This document shows, in pieces, positions 25,552-35,246 of a stretch of DNA of 64,000 bases (its first letter is position 1; each line of letters opens with the position of its first letter). A program made the position numbers and the translations under genes. The notes under the pieces are model-generated. The model had not been told where the DNA came from and ran no database searches. It saw only the letters and a list, made by a program, of their open reading frames with translations. Origin of the DNA: Melastoma dodecandrum (Eukaryota > Streptophyta > Magnoliopsida > Myrtales > Melastomataceae); NCBI GenBank assembly GCA_029817715.1, contig JARUPY010000289.1, positions 1 through 64,000 of the forward strand. The letters are read 5' to 3'.

Positions 25552-27339
25552 ATGACCGGAAGCGCGCCCTTGCTGGAGGAGGTCGACGCCGATCGCCCCC
25601 GCGATCGGCGCGCCGCGGCCATCGTGCGGGCGCTCGGCAGCCGCTCGATCGTCCTCGTCGGGCTGATGGGCTGCGGCAAGACATCGACCGGCCGCTGGCT
25701 GGCGCGCCGCCTCGGCCTCGAGTTCGTCGACGCCGACCACGAGATCGAGCGGGCCGCCGACATGTCGATTTCGGAGATCTTCGAGCGGCACGGCGAGGCC
25801 TATTTCCGCGACGGCGAACGCCGCGTCATGGCTCGCCTGCTCGGGGGTGGCCCTCGGGTCATCGCCACCGGCGGAGGCGCCTACATCAACGAGCAGACGC
25901 GCGCCCGCATCGGTGCCGGCGCGCTGTCGATCTGGCTCAAGGCCGATCTCGAGGTGCTGTGGCGCCGGGTGCGCCGGCACACCCATCGCCCGCTGTTGAA
26001 GACCGCCGATCCCGAAGCCACCTTGCGCACGCTGATGGCGCAGCGCTATCCGGTCTACGAGCGGGCCGACATCACCGTCGTGTCGCGCGAGGGCCCACAC
26101 GAGGCCGTCGTCGAGGATGCGCTGGCGGCCATCGAGTTCCACCTGCGCTTCTCCGCGAGCGTACCGGAGTCCCACATGACGCCCGCCCCGGTGCCTGCCA
26201 TGCCGCTATCGCCGGCTATCCCGGCGGCGCATCGCGTGCCGGTCGACCTGCCGGGCCGCGCCTATGAGATCCTCATCGGCCCCGCGCTGCTCGCGGAGGC
26301 AGGCATCGCGATCGCCAAGCTGGCGCCGGGCGCCGCTTGCGCTATCGTCACCGACGACAACGTCGCGGGCCACCACCTCGCCACGCTCGAGGCGAGCCTG
26401 GAGCGCGCGGGCGTCCGCCATGCCAGCGTAACGGTGCGTCCCGGCGAGGCGTCGAAGTCCTACGCGGTCTTCGAGACGGTCTGCGACGCGATCCTCGCCG
26501 CTCGCCTCGAGCGGGGTGATCTGGTGCTGGCGCTGGGCGGCGGCGTGGTCGGCGATCTCGCGGGCTTCGCCGCGGCGAGCGTGCGGCGCGGGATGCGCCT
26601 CGTGCAGATTCCGACCTCATTGCTCGCCCAGGTCGATTCCTCGGTCGGCGGCAAGACCGGCATCAATTCCGGCCACGGCAAGAACCTGATCGGCGCCTTC
26701 CACCAGCCGTCGCTGGTGCTTGCCGATTCCGGCGTGCTGGAGACGCTGCCGAAGCGCGAGCTCGCGGCCGGCTATGCCGAGATCGTCAAATGGGCGCTGA
26801 TCGGCGACGCCGCCTTCTTCGACTGGCTCGATGCGCACCATGCCGACGTGTTCGCCGGCGGCCCGGCCCGCGCCGAGGCAATCGCCAAGGCCTGCGCCGG
26901 CAAGGCCGGCGTCGTCATGCGCGACGAGCGCGAGACCGGCGAGCGCGCGCTGCTCAATCTCGGCCACACGTTCGGCCACGCGCTCGAGCGGCTCACCCAT
27001 TACGATGGCACGCGGCTCGTCCACGGCGAGGGCGTCGCGATCGGCATGGCCTGCGCCTTCCGCTTCTCGCACCGGCTCGGCCTGTGCGCGGCCGCCGACG
27101 TCGCGCGCGTCGAGGCGCACCTGACGGCGGTGGGCCTGCCGACGCACCCGAAGCGTATCCCCGGCTTCGATGCCTCGCCGGAGGCCATCCTCGATGCCAT
27201 GCGGCAGGACAAGAAGGTCGAGCGCGGCGCGCTGACCTTCATCCTGGTCCGGGGGATCGGCCAGGCCTTCATCGCCAAATCGATTGCCGCCGACGATGTC
27301 CTGGCGTTCCTCGCGGACGATCTGAGCACGAAAGCCTAG
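25552..27339 (+). CDS. aroKB: Shikimate kinase / 3-dehydroquinate synthase fusion
   Basis: Two shikimate-pathway enzymes lie in one frame of 595 residues. Residues 1 to about 200 are shikimate kinase: VLVGLMGCGKTSTGRWLA (Walker A), FVDADHEIE and VIATGGGAYINE. After a Pro/Ala linker (about 205-225) comes 3-dehydroquinate synthase: ILALGGGVVGDLAGFAA, QIPTSLLAQVDSSVGGKTGI, GYAEIVKWALIG and NLGHTFGHALE with metal-binding His. The enzymes catalyse steps five and two, so they do not pass a substrate directly. Separate adjacent genes are the usual arrangement. An internal ATG at 26176 in the linker could also give free AroB. The ATG at 25552 is preferred to the GTG at 25546. Confidence 0.9.
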   Translation: MTGSAPLLEEVDADRPRDRRAAAIVRALGSRSIVLVGLMGCGKTSTGRWLARRLGLEFVDADHEIERAADMSISEIFERHGEAYFRDGERRVMARLLGGGPRVIATGGGAYINEQTRARIGAGALSIWLKADLEVLWRRVRRHTHRPLLKTADPEATLRTLMAQRYPVYERADITVVSREGPHEAVVEDALAAIEFHLRFSASVPESHMTPAPVPAMPLSPAIPAAHRVPVDLPGRAYEILIGPALLAEAGIAIAKLAPGAACAIVTDDNVAGHHLATLEASLERAGVRHASVTVRPGEASKSYAVFETVCDAILAARLERGDLVLALGGGVVGDLAGFAAASVRRGMRLVQIPTSLLAQVDSSVGGKTGINSGHGKNLIGAFHQPSLVLADSGVLETLPKRELAAGYAEIVKWALIGDAAFFDWLDAHHADVFAGGPARAEAIAKACAGKAGVVMRDERETGERALLNLGHTFGHALERLTHYDGTRLVHGEGVAIGMACAFRFSHRLGLCAAADVARVEAHLTAVGLPTHPKRIPGFDASPEAILDAMRQDKKVERGALTFILVRGIGQAFIAKSIAADDVLAFLADDLSTKA

Positions 27340-27344
27340 GTCCC

Positions 27345-28646
27345 ATGCCCGGCGCCAAGCCGCCCGAATTGCCGGTCGATATCTGGGTCGCCTTCGCGAT
27401 CATCGCCTTCTGCATCGCCATGTCCGCCTTCTTCGCGGCCTCGGAGACGGCGCTGACGGGCGCGTCGCGGGCGCGCATGCACGCGCTCGAGCGCAACGGG
27501 GACCGCCGCGCGCGGATGGTCAACCGCCTGCTCAGCCGCCGCGAGCGGCTGATCGGCACGACGCTCCTCGGCAACACGCTCGTCAACATCGGCTCCTCGG
27601 CCTTCATGACGAGCGTTCTCGACGTGTTCGTCGGCGCGCAGGGCGCGGTCTGGGCGACCGCGATCATGACGGTGCTCCTCTTGGTCTTCGCCGAGGTGCT
27701 GCCGAAGACGGTGGCGATCAACAACGCCGACCGGGTCTCGCTGCTCTTCGTGCGAGTCCTGGCGCCCTGCGTCGCGATCTTCGGCCCCGTCCTCATGGCG
27801 GTCGAGGTGCTGGTGCGCGGCGTGCTGCGCCTGTTCGGCGGGCGCATGGACAAGGGCAAGTCGATCCTCTCCGGCGCCGAGGAGCTGAAGAGCACGGTCG
27901 ACCTGCTGCACCGCGAGGGCAACGTCGAGCGCTCCGACCGCGACATGTTCGGCGGCCTGCTCGATCTCGACGAGCTGACCGTGGTCGACATCATGGTCCA
28001 CCGCACCTCGATGACGGCGATCTGCGCCGACCTTCCGCCGGAGGAGCTCGTGCGCGAGGTGGTCGCCTCGCCCTACTCCCGCCTGCCGCTGTGGCGGCGC
28101 GAGCCCGACAACATCGTCGGCGTGCTGCACGCCAAGGATCTGGTGCGCGCGCTCAACGCCTCGGGCGGCGACGTGGCGGGGCTGGCGATCGACAAGATCG
28201 CGGTCGAACCGTGGTTCATCCCGGCGACAACCTCGCTCAAGGATCAGCTTCAAGCCTTCAGGCGGCGCCGCACCCATGTCGCGCTGGTCGTCGACGAATA
28301 CGGCGTGGTGATGGGCCTGGTGACGCTGGAGGACATCATCGAGGAGATCGTCGGCGACATCAAGGACGAGCACGACCTCGCGGTGCAGGGCGTGCGCCCG
28401 CAGCCCGACGGCTCGGTGCTGGTCGAGGGCTCGGTGTCGATCCGCGATCTCAACCGCGTCATGGCCTGGGACCTGCCCGACGAGGAGGCCACCACCATCG
28501 CCGGTCTCGTCATCCACGAGGCCCGCGCGATCCCCGAGCCGGGCCAGGTGTTCACCTTCCACCGCTTCCGCTTCGAGGTGCAGCGCAAGGTGCGCAACCG
28601 GCTGGTGTCGCTGCGGATCGTGCCGGCCACGGCACGGGAAAAATAG
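27345..28646 (+). CDS. CNNM/CorC (HlyC) family transporter
   Basis: This 433-residue inner-membrane protein belongs to the group linked to magnesium or cobalt efflux. Residues 10-190 form the DUF21 domain with four helices, including FCIAMSAFFAASETALTGAS and LLVFAEVLPKTVAINNA. A CBS pair follows (VVDIMVHRTSM, YSRLPLWRREPDNIVGVLHAKDL and VALVVDEYGVVMGLVTLEDIIEEIVGDI), then the CorC_HlyC tail. It starts 5 bases after the aroKB stop, so both are cotranscribed, an order usual in this group. The old name hemolysin is misleading. Confidence 0.9.
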   Translation: MPGAKPPELPVDIWVAFAIIAFCIAMSAFFAASETALTGASRARMHALERNGDRRARMVNRLLSRRERLIGTTLLGNTLVNIGSSAFMTSVLDVFVGAQGAVWATAIMTVLLLVFAEVLPKTVAINNADRVSLLFVRVLAPCVAIFGPVLMAVEVLVRGVLRLFGGRMDKGKSILSGAEELKSTVDLLHREGNVERSDRDMFGGLLDLDELTVVDIMVHRTSMTAICADLPPEELVREVVASPYSRLPLWRREPDNIVGVLHAKDLVRALNASGGDVAGLAIDKIAVEPWFIPATTSLKDQLQAFRRRRTHVALVVDEYGVVMGLVTLEDIIEEIVGDIKDEHDLAVQGVRPQPDGSVLVEGSVSIRDLNRVMAWDLPDEEATTIAGLVIHEARAIPEPGQVFTFHRFRFEVQRKVRNRLVSLRIVPATAREK

Positions 28647-28713
28647 GTGGCCTTCACGCTCCTGGTCGCAGAGGAAGGAAGGGCGCCAACGCCACTTGCG
28701 GCTGGCGTGCGCG

Positions 28714-30096
28714 TCACGCCGAGCGACGGACGCCCTCGTCGTGCCGCTTCAGGGACGCGCGCACCCGCGCGAGGACCGGCCCGGCGATGACGAAGGGCGC
28801 GCGCGCCGCCTCGTGCGCCAGCGGCGCGAACACCGGGTGCAGCACCACCGGCAGGCCGGCGTTCTCGAACTCGGCGCGGTTGCCGACGTCGAGGTAGCTC
28901 TCGGCGCCGAGGCCCTCGGCGAACAGGATGTCGTGGCGATCGAGCTCGACGTGGATGTAGTCGACCTCGGCGACCGCCTCCTGGACGATGGACACGCCAT
29001 CGACGAGGTAGACCGCGGGGATCAGGTGCTCGCCCGCCTCGTCGCGGACGAACAGGCCGTGGCCCGGCGAGACGACGAGGTCGCGCGCCGGCAGGGCGTC
29101 GCCGAAGGCGCCGGCGGCGATGCGCACCGGGCGCACCTCGTGCGGGCGCGGGTGGGCGTCGGGCTTGAGCCTGCGGCGGCCGACCCAGCGGACGGGCAGC
29201 GAGGCGCCGTCGATCGTCAGGACGAGATCGCCGATCGCCAGGCTCTCGACCCGCCGTTGGCCGGCGGGCGTGGCGATCAGGGTGCCGGCGGCGAAGCATT
29301 CGATCGCGCCCGTGGCCCCGGTGGCGCCCCGCGGGCCGGTGGCCCCGGTCGCGCCGGTCGTGCCCGTGCCGGTGGCGCCTGTCGCGCCCCGAGGGCCGGC
29401 GGCCCCGGTCGCGCCGGTACTGCCCGTGCCGGTGGCGCCTGTCGCGCCCCGAGGGCCGGCGGCCCCGGTCGCGCCGGTACTGCCCGTGCCGGTGGCGCCT
29501 GTCGCGCCCTGCGGGCCGGTGGCCCCGGTCGCGCCGGTACTGCCCGTGCCGGTGGCACCCGTTGCGCCCTGGGCGCCGGTGGCCCCCGTCGTGCCGGTGC
29601 CGGTGGCGCCCGTCGCGCCCTGCGAGCCGGTGGCGCCTGTCGTGCCCTGCGGGCCGGTGGCGCCTGTCGTACCCTGCGGGCCGGTGGCCCCGGTCGCGCC
29701 CTGCGGACCGGTGGCACCCTGCGGACCGGTGGTGCCTGTTCCCGTCGCGCCCGTGGCGCCAGTAGGCCCGGTCGCCCCAAGATTGGCAGTCACGATGTTT
29801 CCCGTAACAGTACTATTTCCGGGTCCAGCATCGTAAGTTCCCTGCGATGCAGTCGTAATCATCGTATCTGTAAGATTACTACCACTGGAATCATAAAATC
29901 CAATTATGTAATTTCCAACAGGTAAATCTGTCTGATATCTATATTGAATTTGTCCATTAATTGGTGAGGTAGTTGTTTGCGTAACTCCGAGTAAATTGTA
30001 CGAATTCCCTCCATCTCCTGAGTAAAAAAATTGAACTGTATCGCCCGACCTCGACGCTGTGCCGTTTATGGTAATCGTCCCGTACGTCGTTGCCAC
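28714..30096 (-). CDS. Collagen-like repeat protein with C-terminal Hint domain
   Basis: The 460-residue product starts at a GTG with a strong GGGAGG site. Residues 1 to about 105 form a beta-rich domain ([20 protein letters not shown]) in clearly AT-richer DNA. Residues about 106-265 are Gly-x-Thr/Ala triplets ([15 protein letters not shown]), probably a collagen-like triple helix. From about residue 267 comes a Hint-type domain: [26 protein letters not shown], with a Cys at its start as in hedgehog/intein autoprocessing folds, [10 protein letters not shown], then [18 protein letters not shown]. No signal peptide is visible. Such proteins are likely surface or secreted and may self-cleave or cross-link; this is inference. 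The 5' part looks acquired. Confidence 0.8.
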   Translation of the reverse strand: MATTYGTITINGTASRSGDTVQFFYSGDGGNSYNLLGVTQTTTSPINGQIQYRYQTDLPVGNYIIGFYDSSGSNLTDTMITTASQGTYDAGPGNSTVTGNIVTANLGATGPTGATGATGTGTTGPQGATGPQGATGATGPQGTTGATGPQGTTGATGSQGATGATGTGTTGATGAQGATGATGTGSTGATGATGPQGATGATGTGSTGATGAAGPRGATGATGTGSTGATGAAGPRGATGATGTGTTGATGATGPRGATGATGAIECFAAGTLIATPAGQRRVESLAIGDLVLTIDGASLPVRWVGRRRLKPDAHPRPHEVRPVRIAAGAFGDALPARDLVVSPGHGLFVRDEAGEHLIPAVYLVDGVSIVQEAVAEVDYIHVELDRHDILFAEGLGAESYLDVGNRAEFENAGLPVVLHPVFAPLAHEAARAPFVIAGPVLARVRASLKRHDEGVRRSA

Positions 30097-30583
30097 AAAG
30101 TGCCTCCCTGGCGATCAGTAAAAGCGCTGCCGTGCCTTTAGTCCATCCGTGCCCACGGCATTATTCTGTGAATGAAATTCACGCCGCCGAACGCGACCTG
30201 TATGCGTTCCGTCTCATAAGAAAACATGGTTAACAAACCGCTAACCGGCACTTGATGGAACCACATCGGCCACAGACCGCCCATTGCGCCTGCGTCGGGC
30301 CGACTCGTTCCGCGGATTGGCAAGACGAGGCGCGAGCCGCATTCGCCTCGTGCTCGTCGATATGGCGATCCCTCGCCAGCGAGCGCCATCATCTCACCGC
30401 GCGAGGCGCCCTGGCATCGAGGCGGCGCCACAGCTTTCTTTAATCGCCGAGCCGTAGAACTCTCCATCGCCATCCTGGAGCGGCGACGCCGAACCCGGAG
30501 CCGGTGCGGTCCCGACTCAGGCGAAGCACGCCAGTCCCGCGCTTCACCTTCTCCTGGATAATCGCGAGATGGAGGGAACCGCC
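30097..30583. other. Intergenic region between the Hint and GtrA genes
   Basis: The 487 bases contain no convincing gene. The left part, next to the Hint gene, is AT-richer and probably carries its promoter, with a CtrA-like box at 30229-30244. The right part is GC-rich without clear signals. Confidence 0.45.
30229..30244 (-). promoter_or_regulatory. CtrA-like box
   Basis: On the minus strand it reads TTAG-N7-TTAAC, one base from the full CtrA consensus TTAA-N7-TTAAC. It lies about 133 bases before the Hint gene start. Confidence 0.35.
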
Positions 30584-31036
30584 ATGCACAGCGGCGCCGC
30601 GCAATACTGCATGCGCCGAGGGCCGATCCGGGCCCTCGTAGCACTCGCCCTCGACATCCTCGCCAGGCACCGCTTTCTGCGGTTCCTCTTGATCGGCGGC
30701 ATCAACACGATCGTCGGCACCGGCCTGTTCTATGCCGCGCTCGCCGTCCTGCCGACCACCTTCACCGCGCTCTGCGTCTCGACGGTGCTCGCTGTCGCCT
30801 TCAACTTCATGTCGACGGGCACGTATGTCTTCGGCTCGCGCGACCCGCGCCGGATCTGGCGCTTCTACGGCGTCTATGCGATCGTTTTCGTCTACAATGC
30901 CGTCGGGCTGTGGCTGCTGGCGCGGGCCGGCGTGGGCCCGCGCCTCGGCGCGATCGTGCTGCTGCCGGGCGCCGTCGCCCTGTCCTATCTGCTCAACCGC
31001 CGCTTCGTGTTCGGCGGCGCGCCCGTCGCGTCGTGA
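30584..31036 (+). CDS. GtrA-like flippase family protein
   Basis: The small membrane protein of about 150 residues has four hydrophobic helices: FLRFLLIGGINTIVGTGLFYAAL, FTALCVSTVLAVAFNFMSTGTYVFG, FYGVYAIVFVYNAVGLWLLA and LGAIVLLPGAVALSYLLNRRFVF. The Asn-Phe and LLNRRFVF positions are typical of GtrA, which is thought to move lipid-linked sugars across the inner membrane. The ATG at 30584 is chosen over 30569 because GGAGGG at 30571-30576 is correctly spaced for it. No glycosyltransferase is nearby. Confidence 0.8.
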   Translation: MHSGAAQYCMRRGPIRALVALALDILARHRFLRFLLIGGINTIVGTGLFYAALAVLPTTFTALCVSTVLAVAFNFMSTGTYVFGSRDPRRIWRFYGVYAIVFVYNAVGLWLLARAGVGPRLGAIVLLPGAVALSYLLNRRFVFGGAPVAS

Positions 31037-31136
31037 CGATCCGGGAACCACGCCACGCAAGCGGCGCCCGTCATCGGACCGCCGTCATTACGACACCGTC
31101 CCGTTATCCTATGCGCGGCGCGGCGGAGAATCGGGA

Positions 31137-32492
31137 ATGATCGAGCGGACGAGGCGACGATGCGCGGGCATGGCCGCGCTCGCCTTCTCGCTCGCCTTGC
31201 CCCTGTCCGCGGCCCGCGCCGACGCCCCTCCTGCCACGGCGACCCCGCCGGCCGCTGCCCCCGCGAAAACCCCGCCTCCCCTCGACGAGAAGCAGCTGCA
31301 GCTGCGTGGTCTCCAGGAGACGATCGACGCCGCCGCCGCCCGGCGCGCGGCGCTGGCTGCCGAGATCGCCGGCCTCGAGACAGATCATGCGAAGCTCGCC
31401 GCCGCGCTCATCGAGGCGGGCACGCGGATCAACGATGGGCAGGCCAAGGTCGCCGACGCGCAGCGCCGCCTCGATGCGCTGACGACCCGCGAGGATGCCG
31501 CGAAGCGCTCGCTCGAGAGCCGCCGCGCGGTCGTGGCCGACGTGCTCGCGGCCCTTCAGCGCATGGGCCGCAAGCCGCCGCCGGCCCTGCTCGTCGAGCC
31601 CGACGATGTGCTCAAGGCGATCCGCACCTCGATGCTGCTGGGCGCCGTGTTGCCCGGCATGCGTGCCGAGACCGAGGCGCTCGTCGCCGATCTCACCGAG
31701 CTCACGCATACGCGCCAGGCGATCGCCGCCGAGCGCGACAGGCTCAACGGCGACCTCGCGGCGCTGGACAAGGAGCGCGAGCGCCTCGCCGCGCTGATCG
31801 ACGCGAGGCAGGCTGCGCTCGGCAAGGCCAAAGGCGATCTCGCGACCGAGCGCGACAAGGCGAAGCAGCTCGCGGCCCAAGCCGGCACTCTCAAGGAATT
31901 GATCGGCCGCATGGAGCGCGACAATTCGGCCGCCGCCGCGGCCGCCGAGCAGGCGCGCAAGTCGGACGAGAAGCTCGCCGCCATGATGCCCGACGCAATG
32001 GTCAAGGCCGCGCCGTTCAAGGATCCGGCCCGGCTCACGCCGGCGGTTTCCTTCGATGCAACAAAGGGATTGCTGCCGATGCCGGTTTCGGGCTCGCTGC
32101 TGCGCGGCTTCGGCGACGACGACGGTCTCGGCAGCACCGAGAAAGGCATGCTGCTTGAGACCCGTGCCGCGGCGCCCGTCGCCGCACCGGCCGACGGCTG
32201 GATCGCCTATGCAGGGCCATATCGCAGCTTCGGCCAGCTCGTGATCCTCAACGCCGGGACCGGCTACTACATAGTCCTTGCCGGTATGGATCGGATCAAC
32301 GTAGATTTGGGCCAGTTCGTATTGGCCGGCGAGCCGATCGGCGCGATGGGAGACGGTTCGACCAAGACCGCCGCCGCCGTGGCGCTCGGTGCGGCACAAC
32401 CTCTCCTCTACGTAGAGTTTCGTAAGGACGGGGCGACGATCGATCCGGGCCCATGGTGGGCGAGACCGGAGCTTCAAAAGGTTCGCGGATAA
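31137..32492 (+). CDS. envC: EnvC-like murein hydrolase activator
   Basis: The 451-residue exported protein has a signal peptide (AALAFSLALPLSAARA), a Pro/Ala linker, long coiled coils from about residue 50 to 290, and a C-terminal LytM (M23) domain. In that domain the zinc ligands appear lost: STEKGMLLET stands where a H-x-x-x-D motif is expected, and LAGMDRINV has Met in place of His. As in E. coli EnvC, this suggests an activator of amidases at the division site rather than an active peptidase. Its TAA overlaps the ctpA ATG (TAATG), so translation is coupled. Confidence 0.88.
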   Translation: MIERTRRRCAGMAALAFSLALPLSAARADAPPATATPPAAAPAKTPPPLDEKQLQLRGLQETIDAAAARRAALAAEIAGLETDHAKLAAALIEAGTRINDGQAKVADAQRRLDALTTREDAAKRSLESRRAVVADVLAALQRMGRKPPPALLVEPDDVLKAIRTSMLLGAVLPGMRAETEALVADLTELTHTRQAIAAERDRLNGDLAALDKERERLAALIDARQAALGKAKGDLATERDKAKQLAAQAGTLKELIGRMERDNSAAAAAAEQARKSDEKLAAMMPDAMVKAAPFKDPARLTPAVSFDATKGLLPMPVSGSLLRGFGDDDGLGSTEKGMLLETRAAAPVAAPADGWIAYAGPYRSFGQLVILNAGTGYYIVLAGMDRINVDLGQFVLAGEPIGAMGDGSTKTAAAVALGAAQPLLYVEFRKDGATIDPGPWWARPELQKVRG

Positions 32493-33916
32493 TGCGCAAA
32501 GTCTCGCTTGTTCTGTTCGGTGCGGCCTTGGGCGCGGTGTCCGCGACGCTCGGCGCCCAGACGCATATCCTGTCCGGCGCCAGCGCGGCGGCGTCCGACA
32601 CCTACCGCAGCCTCAACCTGTTCGCCGACGTCTTCGAAAAGATCCGGACGGACTATGTCGAGAAGCCCGACGACCAGAAGCTGATCGAGTCCGCGATTAA
32701 CGGCATGCTGACCTCGCTCGACCCGCACTCGTCCTACATGGACGCCAAGGGGTTCCGCGAGATGACCGTGCAGACGCACGGCGAATTCGGCGGCCTTGGC
32801 ATCGAGGTGAGCCAGGAGGACGGGCAGATCAAGGTCGTCACCCCGATCGACGACACGCCGGCGTCCAAGGCCGGCATCCTGTCAGGCGACATCATCGCGG
32901 CGATCGACGGCAAGCCGGTCGGCGACATGACCCTGAACCAGGCCGTCGATCAGATGCGCGGCGCGGTGAACACCTCGGTCGTCCTGAAGATCCTGCGCGG
33001 ACCGAAGAAGGAGGCAAAGGACTACAAGCTCACCCGCGCGGTGATCACCATCAAGTCGGTGCGCAACAAGATCGAAGGCGGCGACATCGGCTACATCCGC
33101 ATCACGCAGTTCAACGAGCAGACCTACGACGGCGTGAAGGAGGCGATCGAGAAGTTCGCCCGCGAGATCCCGGCCGACAAGTTCAAGGGCTACATCCTCG
33201 ACCTGCGCAACAACCCGGGCGGCCTGCTCGACCAGGCGGTTGCGGTGTCGGATGCGTTCATCGACCAGGGCGAGATCGTCTCGACCCGCGGTCGCAATGC
33301 CGACGAGACGCAGCGCTACAACGCCCGCCCGGGCGACATCTCGCACGGCAAGCCGCTGGTGGTGCTCATCAACGAAGGCTCGGCCTCGGCCAGCGAGATC
33401 GTCGCCGGCGCGCTGCAGGATCAACATCGCGCCGTCCTGATGGGCACGCGCTCCTTCGGGAGGGGCTCGGTGCAGACCGTGATGCCGCTTCCCGGCAACG
33501 GCGCCATGCGGCTGACCACGGCCCGCTACTACACGCCGTCCGGCCGCTCGATCCAGGCCAAGGGCATCGAACCCGACGTCGTCGTCAACGAGGATATCCC
33601 GAAGGAATTCAAGGACCGCGACGAGGTGAAGGGCGAGGCTTCGCTGAAGGGGCATCTGACCCAGAGTGGCGACGAGGGGCACGGCTCCTCGGCCTACGTG
33701 CCGGCCGATCCCGCCAAGGACATCCAGCTAATCGCCGCCGAGGACCTGCTGCGCGGCATCAAGCACGCGGCGAACGCGACGCCGGCCAACCCGGCACCAG
33801 CGGCGCCGGTCCCGGCCGGGCCGCCGACGACGGCCGTGAAGCCCGGCGCGCCGGCGCCACCCGCGCCGACGACCGGCGGCACGCCCGACAAGCCGCCGCC
33901 GTCGAAGATCAAGTAG
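32492..33916 (+). CDS. ctpA: Carboxy-terminal processing protease (S41) with altered catalytic Lys
   Basis: The 474-residue periplasmic protease has an N-terminal signal or anchor (RKVSLVLFGAALGAVSATLGA), a helical YVEKPDDQKLIESAINGML segment, a PDZ domain (about 85-170, GGLGIEVSQEDGQIKVV) and the S41 core. The core Ser lies in GSASASE (residues 296-302). The general base is normally Lys in FGKGSVQ; here codon 324 (AGG, 33461-33463) encodes Arg, giving FGRGSVQ. AAG to AGG is one base. The C-terminal 50 residues are Pro/Ala-rich. It probably trims envelope proteins with EnvC and the downstream deacetylase-like protein. Confidence 0.9.
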   Translation: MRKVSLVLFGAALGAVSATLGAQTHILSGASAAASDTYRSLNLFADVFEKIRTDYVEKPDDQKLIESAINGMLTSLDPHSSYMDAKGFREMTVQTHGEFGGLGIEVSQEDGQIKVVTPIDDTPASKAGILSGDIIAAIDGKPVGDMTLNQAVDQMRGAVNTSVVLKILRGPKKEAKDYKLTRAVITIKSVRNKIEGGDIGYIRITQFNEQTYDGVKEAIEKFAREIPADKFKGYILDLRNNPGGLLDQAVAVSDAFIDQGEIVSTRGRNADETQRYNARPGDISHGKPLVVLINEGSASASEIVAGALQDQHRAVLMGTRSFGRGSVQTVMPLPGNGAMRLTTARYYTPSGRSIQAKGIEPDVVVNEDIPKEFKDRDEVKGEASLKGHLTQSGDEGHGSSAYVPADPAKDIQLIAAEDLLRGIKHAANATPANPAPAAPVPAGPPTTAVKPGAPAPPAPTTGGTPDKPPPSKIK

Positions 33917-34043
33917 GTCGATGGGGTAGCCTGGGGGCGCGGGCGGCACGGCGTATCCGTGCGCCCGCGCGCGATGTATGAAGAGGGGCGCCGGGCCGGT
34001 TCGATTCGCGTGACGACGGGCGGGCCGGACGAGGATCGAGCCC

Positions 34044-35246
34044 ATGGATCCCAAGCCCAACGGATCTCCAAGCCCAATGGATCTCAACGCGCCTCTCGGA
34101 ATGAGCCCGCCGCCCCGACGACCCCGCCGTCTCGGGCTGGCTCTCGCCGCCGGCGTTGCCGCGGCGGTGCTCGCCGGTCTGGGATGGGCGCTCGTGACCG
34201 CCGATCCGCACGGCGGCGAGCCTTATGTCGTCGCCGCTATTCCGCCCGCGGCGCCCAAGACGGCACCTGTGCCCGCGTCCGTGCCGGTCGTCGTCGATCC
34301 GATCGAGACCGGCTCCGTCCATCCGAACAGCGGCCCGCCCGTCGAAACGGGTCAGGTCGAGAACGGCGTCAAGGTCTACCGCGGCGAGCAAAAAGGCGAG
34401 GTACCTGCCACGCAACGCGGGCCGCTCGTGATCGACGTCGCCAAGGCGCTCGACGATCCGCATCGGCTCGCGCGCCCCGCGTCGCCCGACGCCGCGCCCC
34501 AGGGGGCACCCAAGGACGAGTCCAAGGCGGCTTTTGGCGGGACGCCCCTCGGGGCGGCAGCGCCCCGCATCGCGATCTTCGTCAGCGGCATGGGGCTGAG
34601 CGAGACGGCGACGCGAACCGCAACCGAGATCATGCCGCCGGCAGTCACCCTTGCCTTCGTGCCCTATGGCGGGACGGCGCCGCGCGCGGTCGCCGCCGCC
34701 AAGGCCAAGGGTCACGAGGTGCTCTTGCAGCTGCCGATGCAGAGCGGCGCCGGTGGGCTGCCCGGCCCGCACGCCCTGCGGCCGGGCGAGTCGGCTCCGG
34801 CGGTCGCCGACGACATGGCGTGGCTGCTCCGTCAGTTCAGCGGGTACGACGGCGTCGTCAATCTGCTCGGCGCGCCGGTCACCGCCGACCGCGACGTGAT
34901 GGGCGACGTGCTCGAGGCCGTGGCGGCGCATCGCCTCTTCTACCTCGACGACGGCACGTCGAAGCGCAGCCTCGGCCCGTCGCTGGCGCCGGGGCTCGGC
35001 GTCGCGGCGGTCCAGGCCGACGTCGTCCTCGACGCGACCGCCGATCCTCAGGCGGTGCGCGCCAACCTCGACACCTTGGAGGCGATCGCTCGGCGCAAGG
35101 GCTCGGCGATCGGCATGGCCAGCGGCCTGCCCGATCATCTCGCGGCGATCGCCGACTTCGCGGGCGATCTCAAGGCGCGGGGCATTGCGCTCGTGGCGGT
35201 CAACGCCATCGTCGCGCGCGACGCGCCCCGGGCGGCCAGCCGGTGA
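34044..35246 (+). CDS. Divergent polysaccharide deacetylase family protein
   Basis: The 400-residue protein has an N-terminal membrane anchor ([22 protein letters not shown]), a long Pro/Ala-rich linker to about residue 170, then the divergent polysaccharide deacetylase fold (PF04748): [65 protein letters not shown] and [11 protein letters not shown]. The family is periplasmic and lacks the metal site of true deacetylases, so activity is doubtful. It follows ctpA and overlaps rppH by GTGA, the common arrangement in this order. Confidence 0.85.
   Translation: MDPKPNGSPSPMDLNAPLGMSPPPRRPRRLGLALAAGVAAAVLAGLGWALVTADPHGGEPYVVAAIPPAAPKTAPVPASVPVVVDPIETGSVHPNSGPPVETGQVENGVKVYRGEQKGEVPATQRGPLVIDVAKALDDPHRLARPASPDAAPQGAPKDESKAAFGGTPLGAAAPRIAIFVSGMGLSETATRTATEIMPPAVTLAFVPYGGTAPRAVAAAKAKGHEVLLQLPMQSGAGGLPGPHALRPGESAPAVADDMAWLLRQFSGYDGVVNLLGAPVTADRDVMGDVLEAVAAHRLFYLDDGTSKRSLGPSLAPGLGVAAVQADVVLDATADPQAVRANLDTLEAIARRKGSAIGMASGLPDHLAAIADFAGDLKARGIALVAVNAIVARDAPRAASR

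Noticed and set aside
28647..28713. Rho-independent terminator between the convergent CNNM and Hint genes
   Set aside because: A small acgcca/tggcgt hairpin exists but no T run follows on either strand.
29280..29790. Possible CRISPR or satellite array
   Set aside because: The repeats encode Gly-x-x collagen-like triplets in one frame of the Hint protein and have no spacers.
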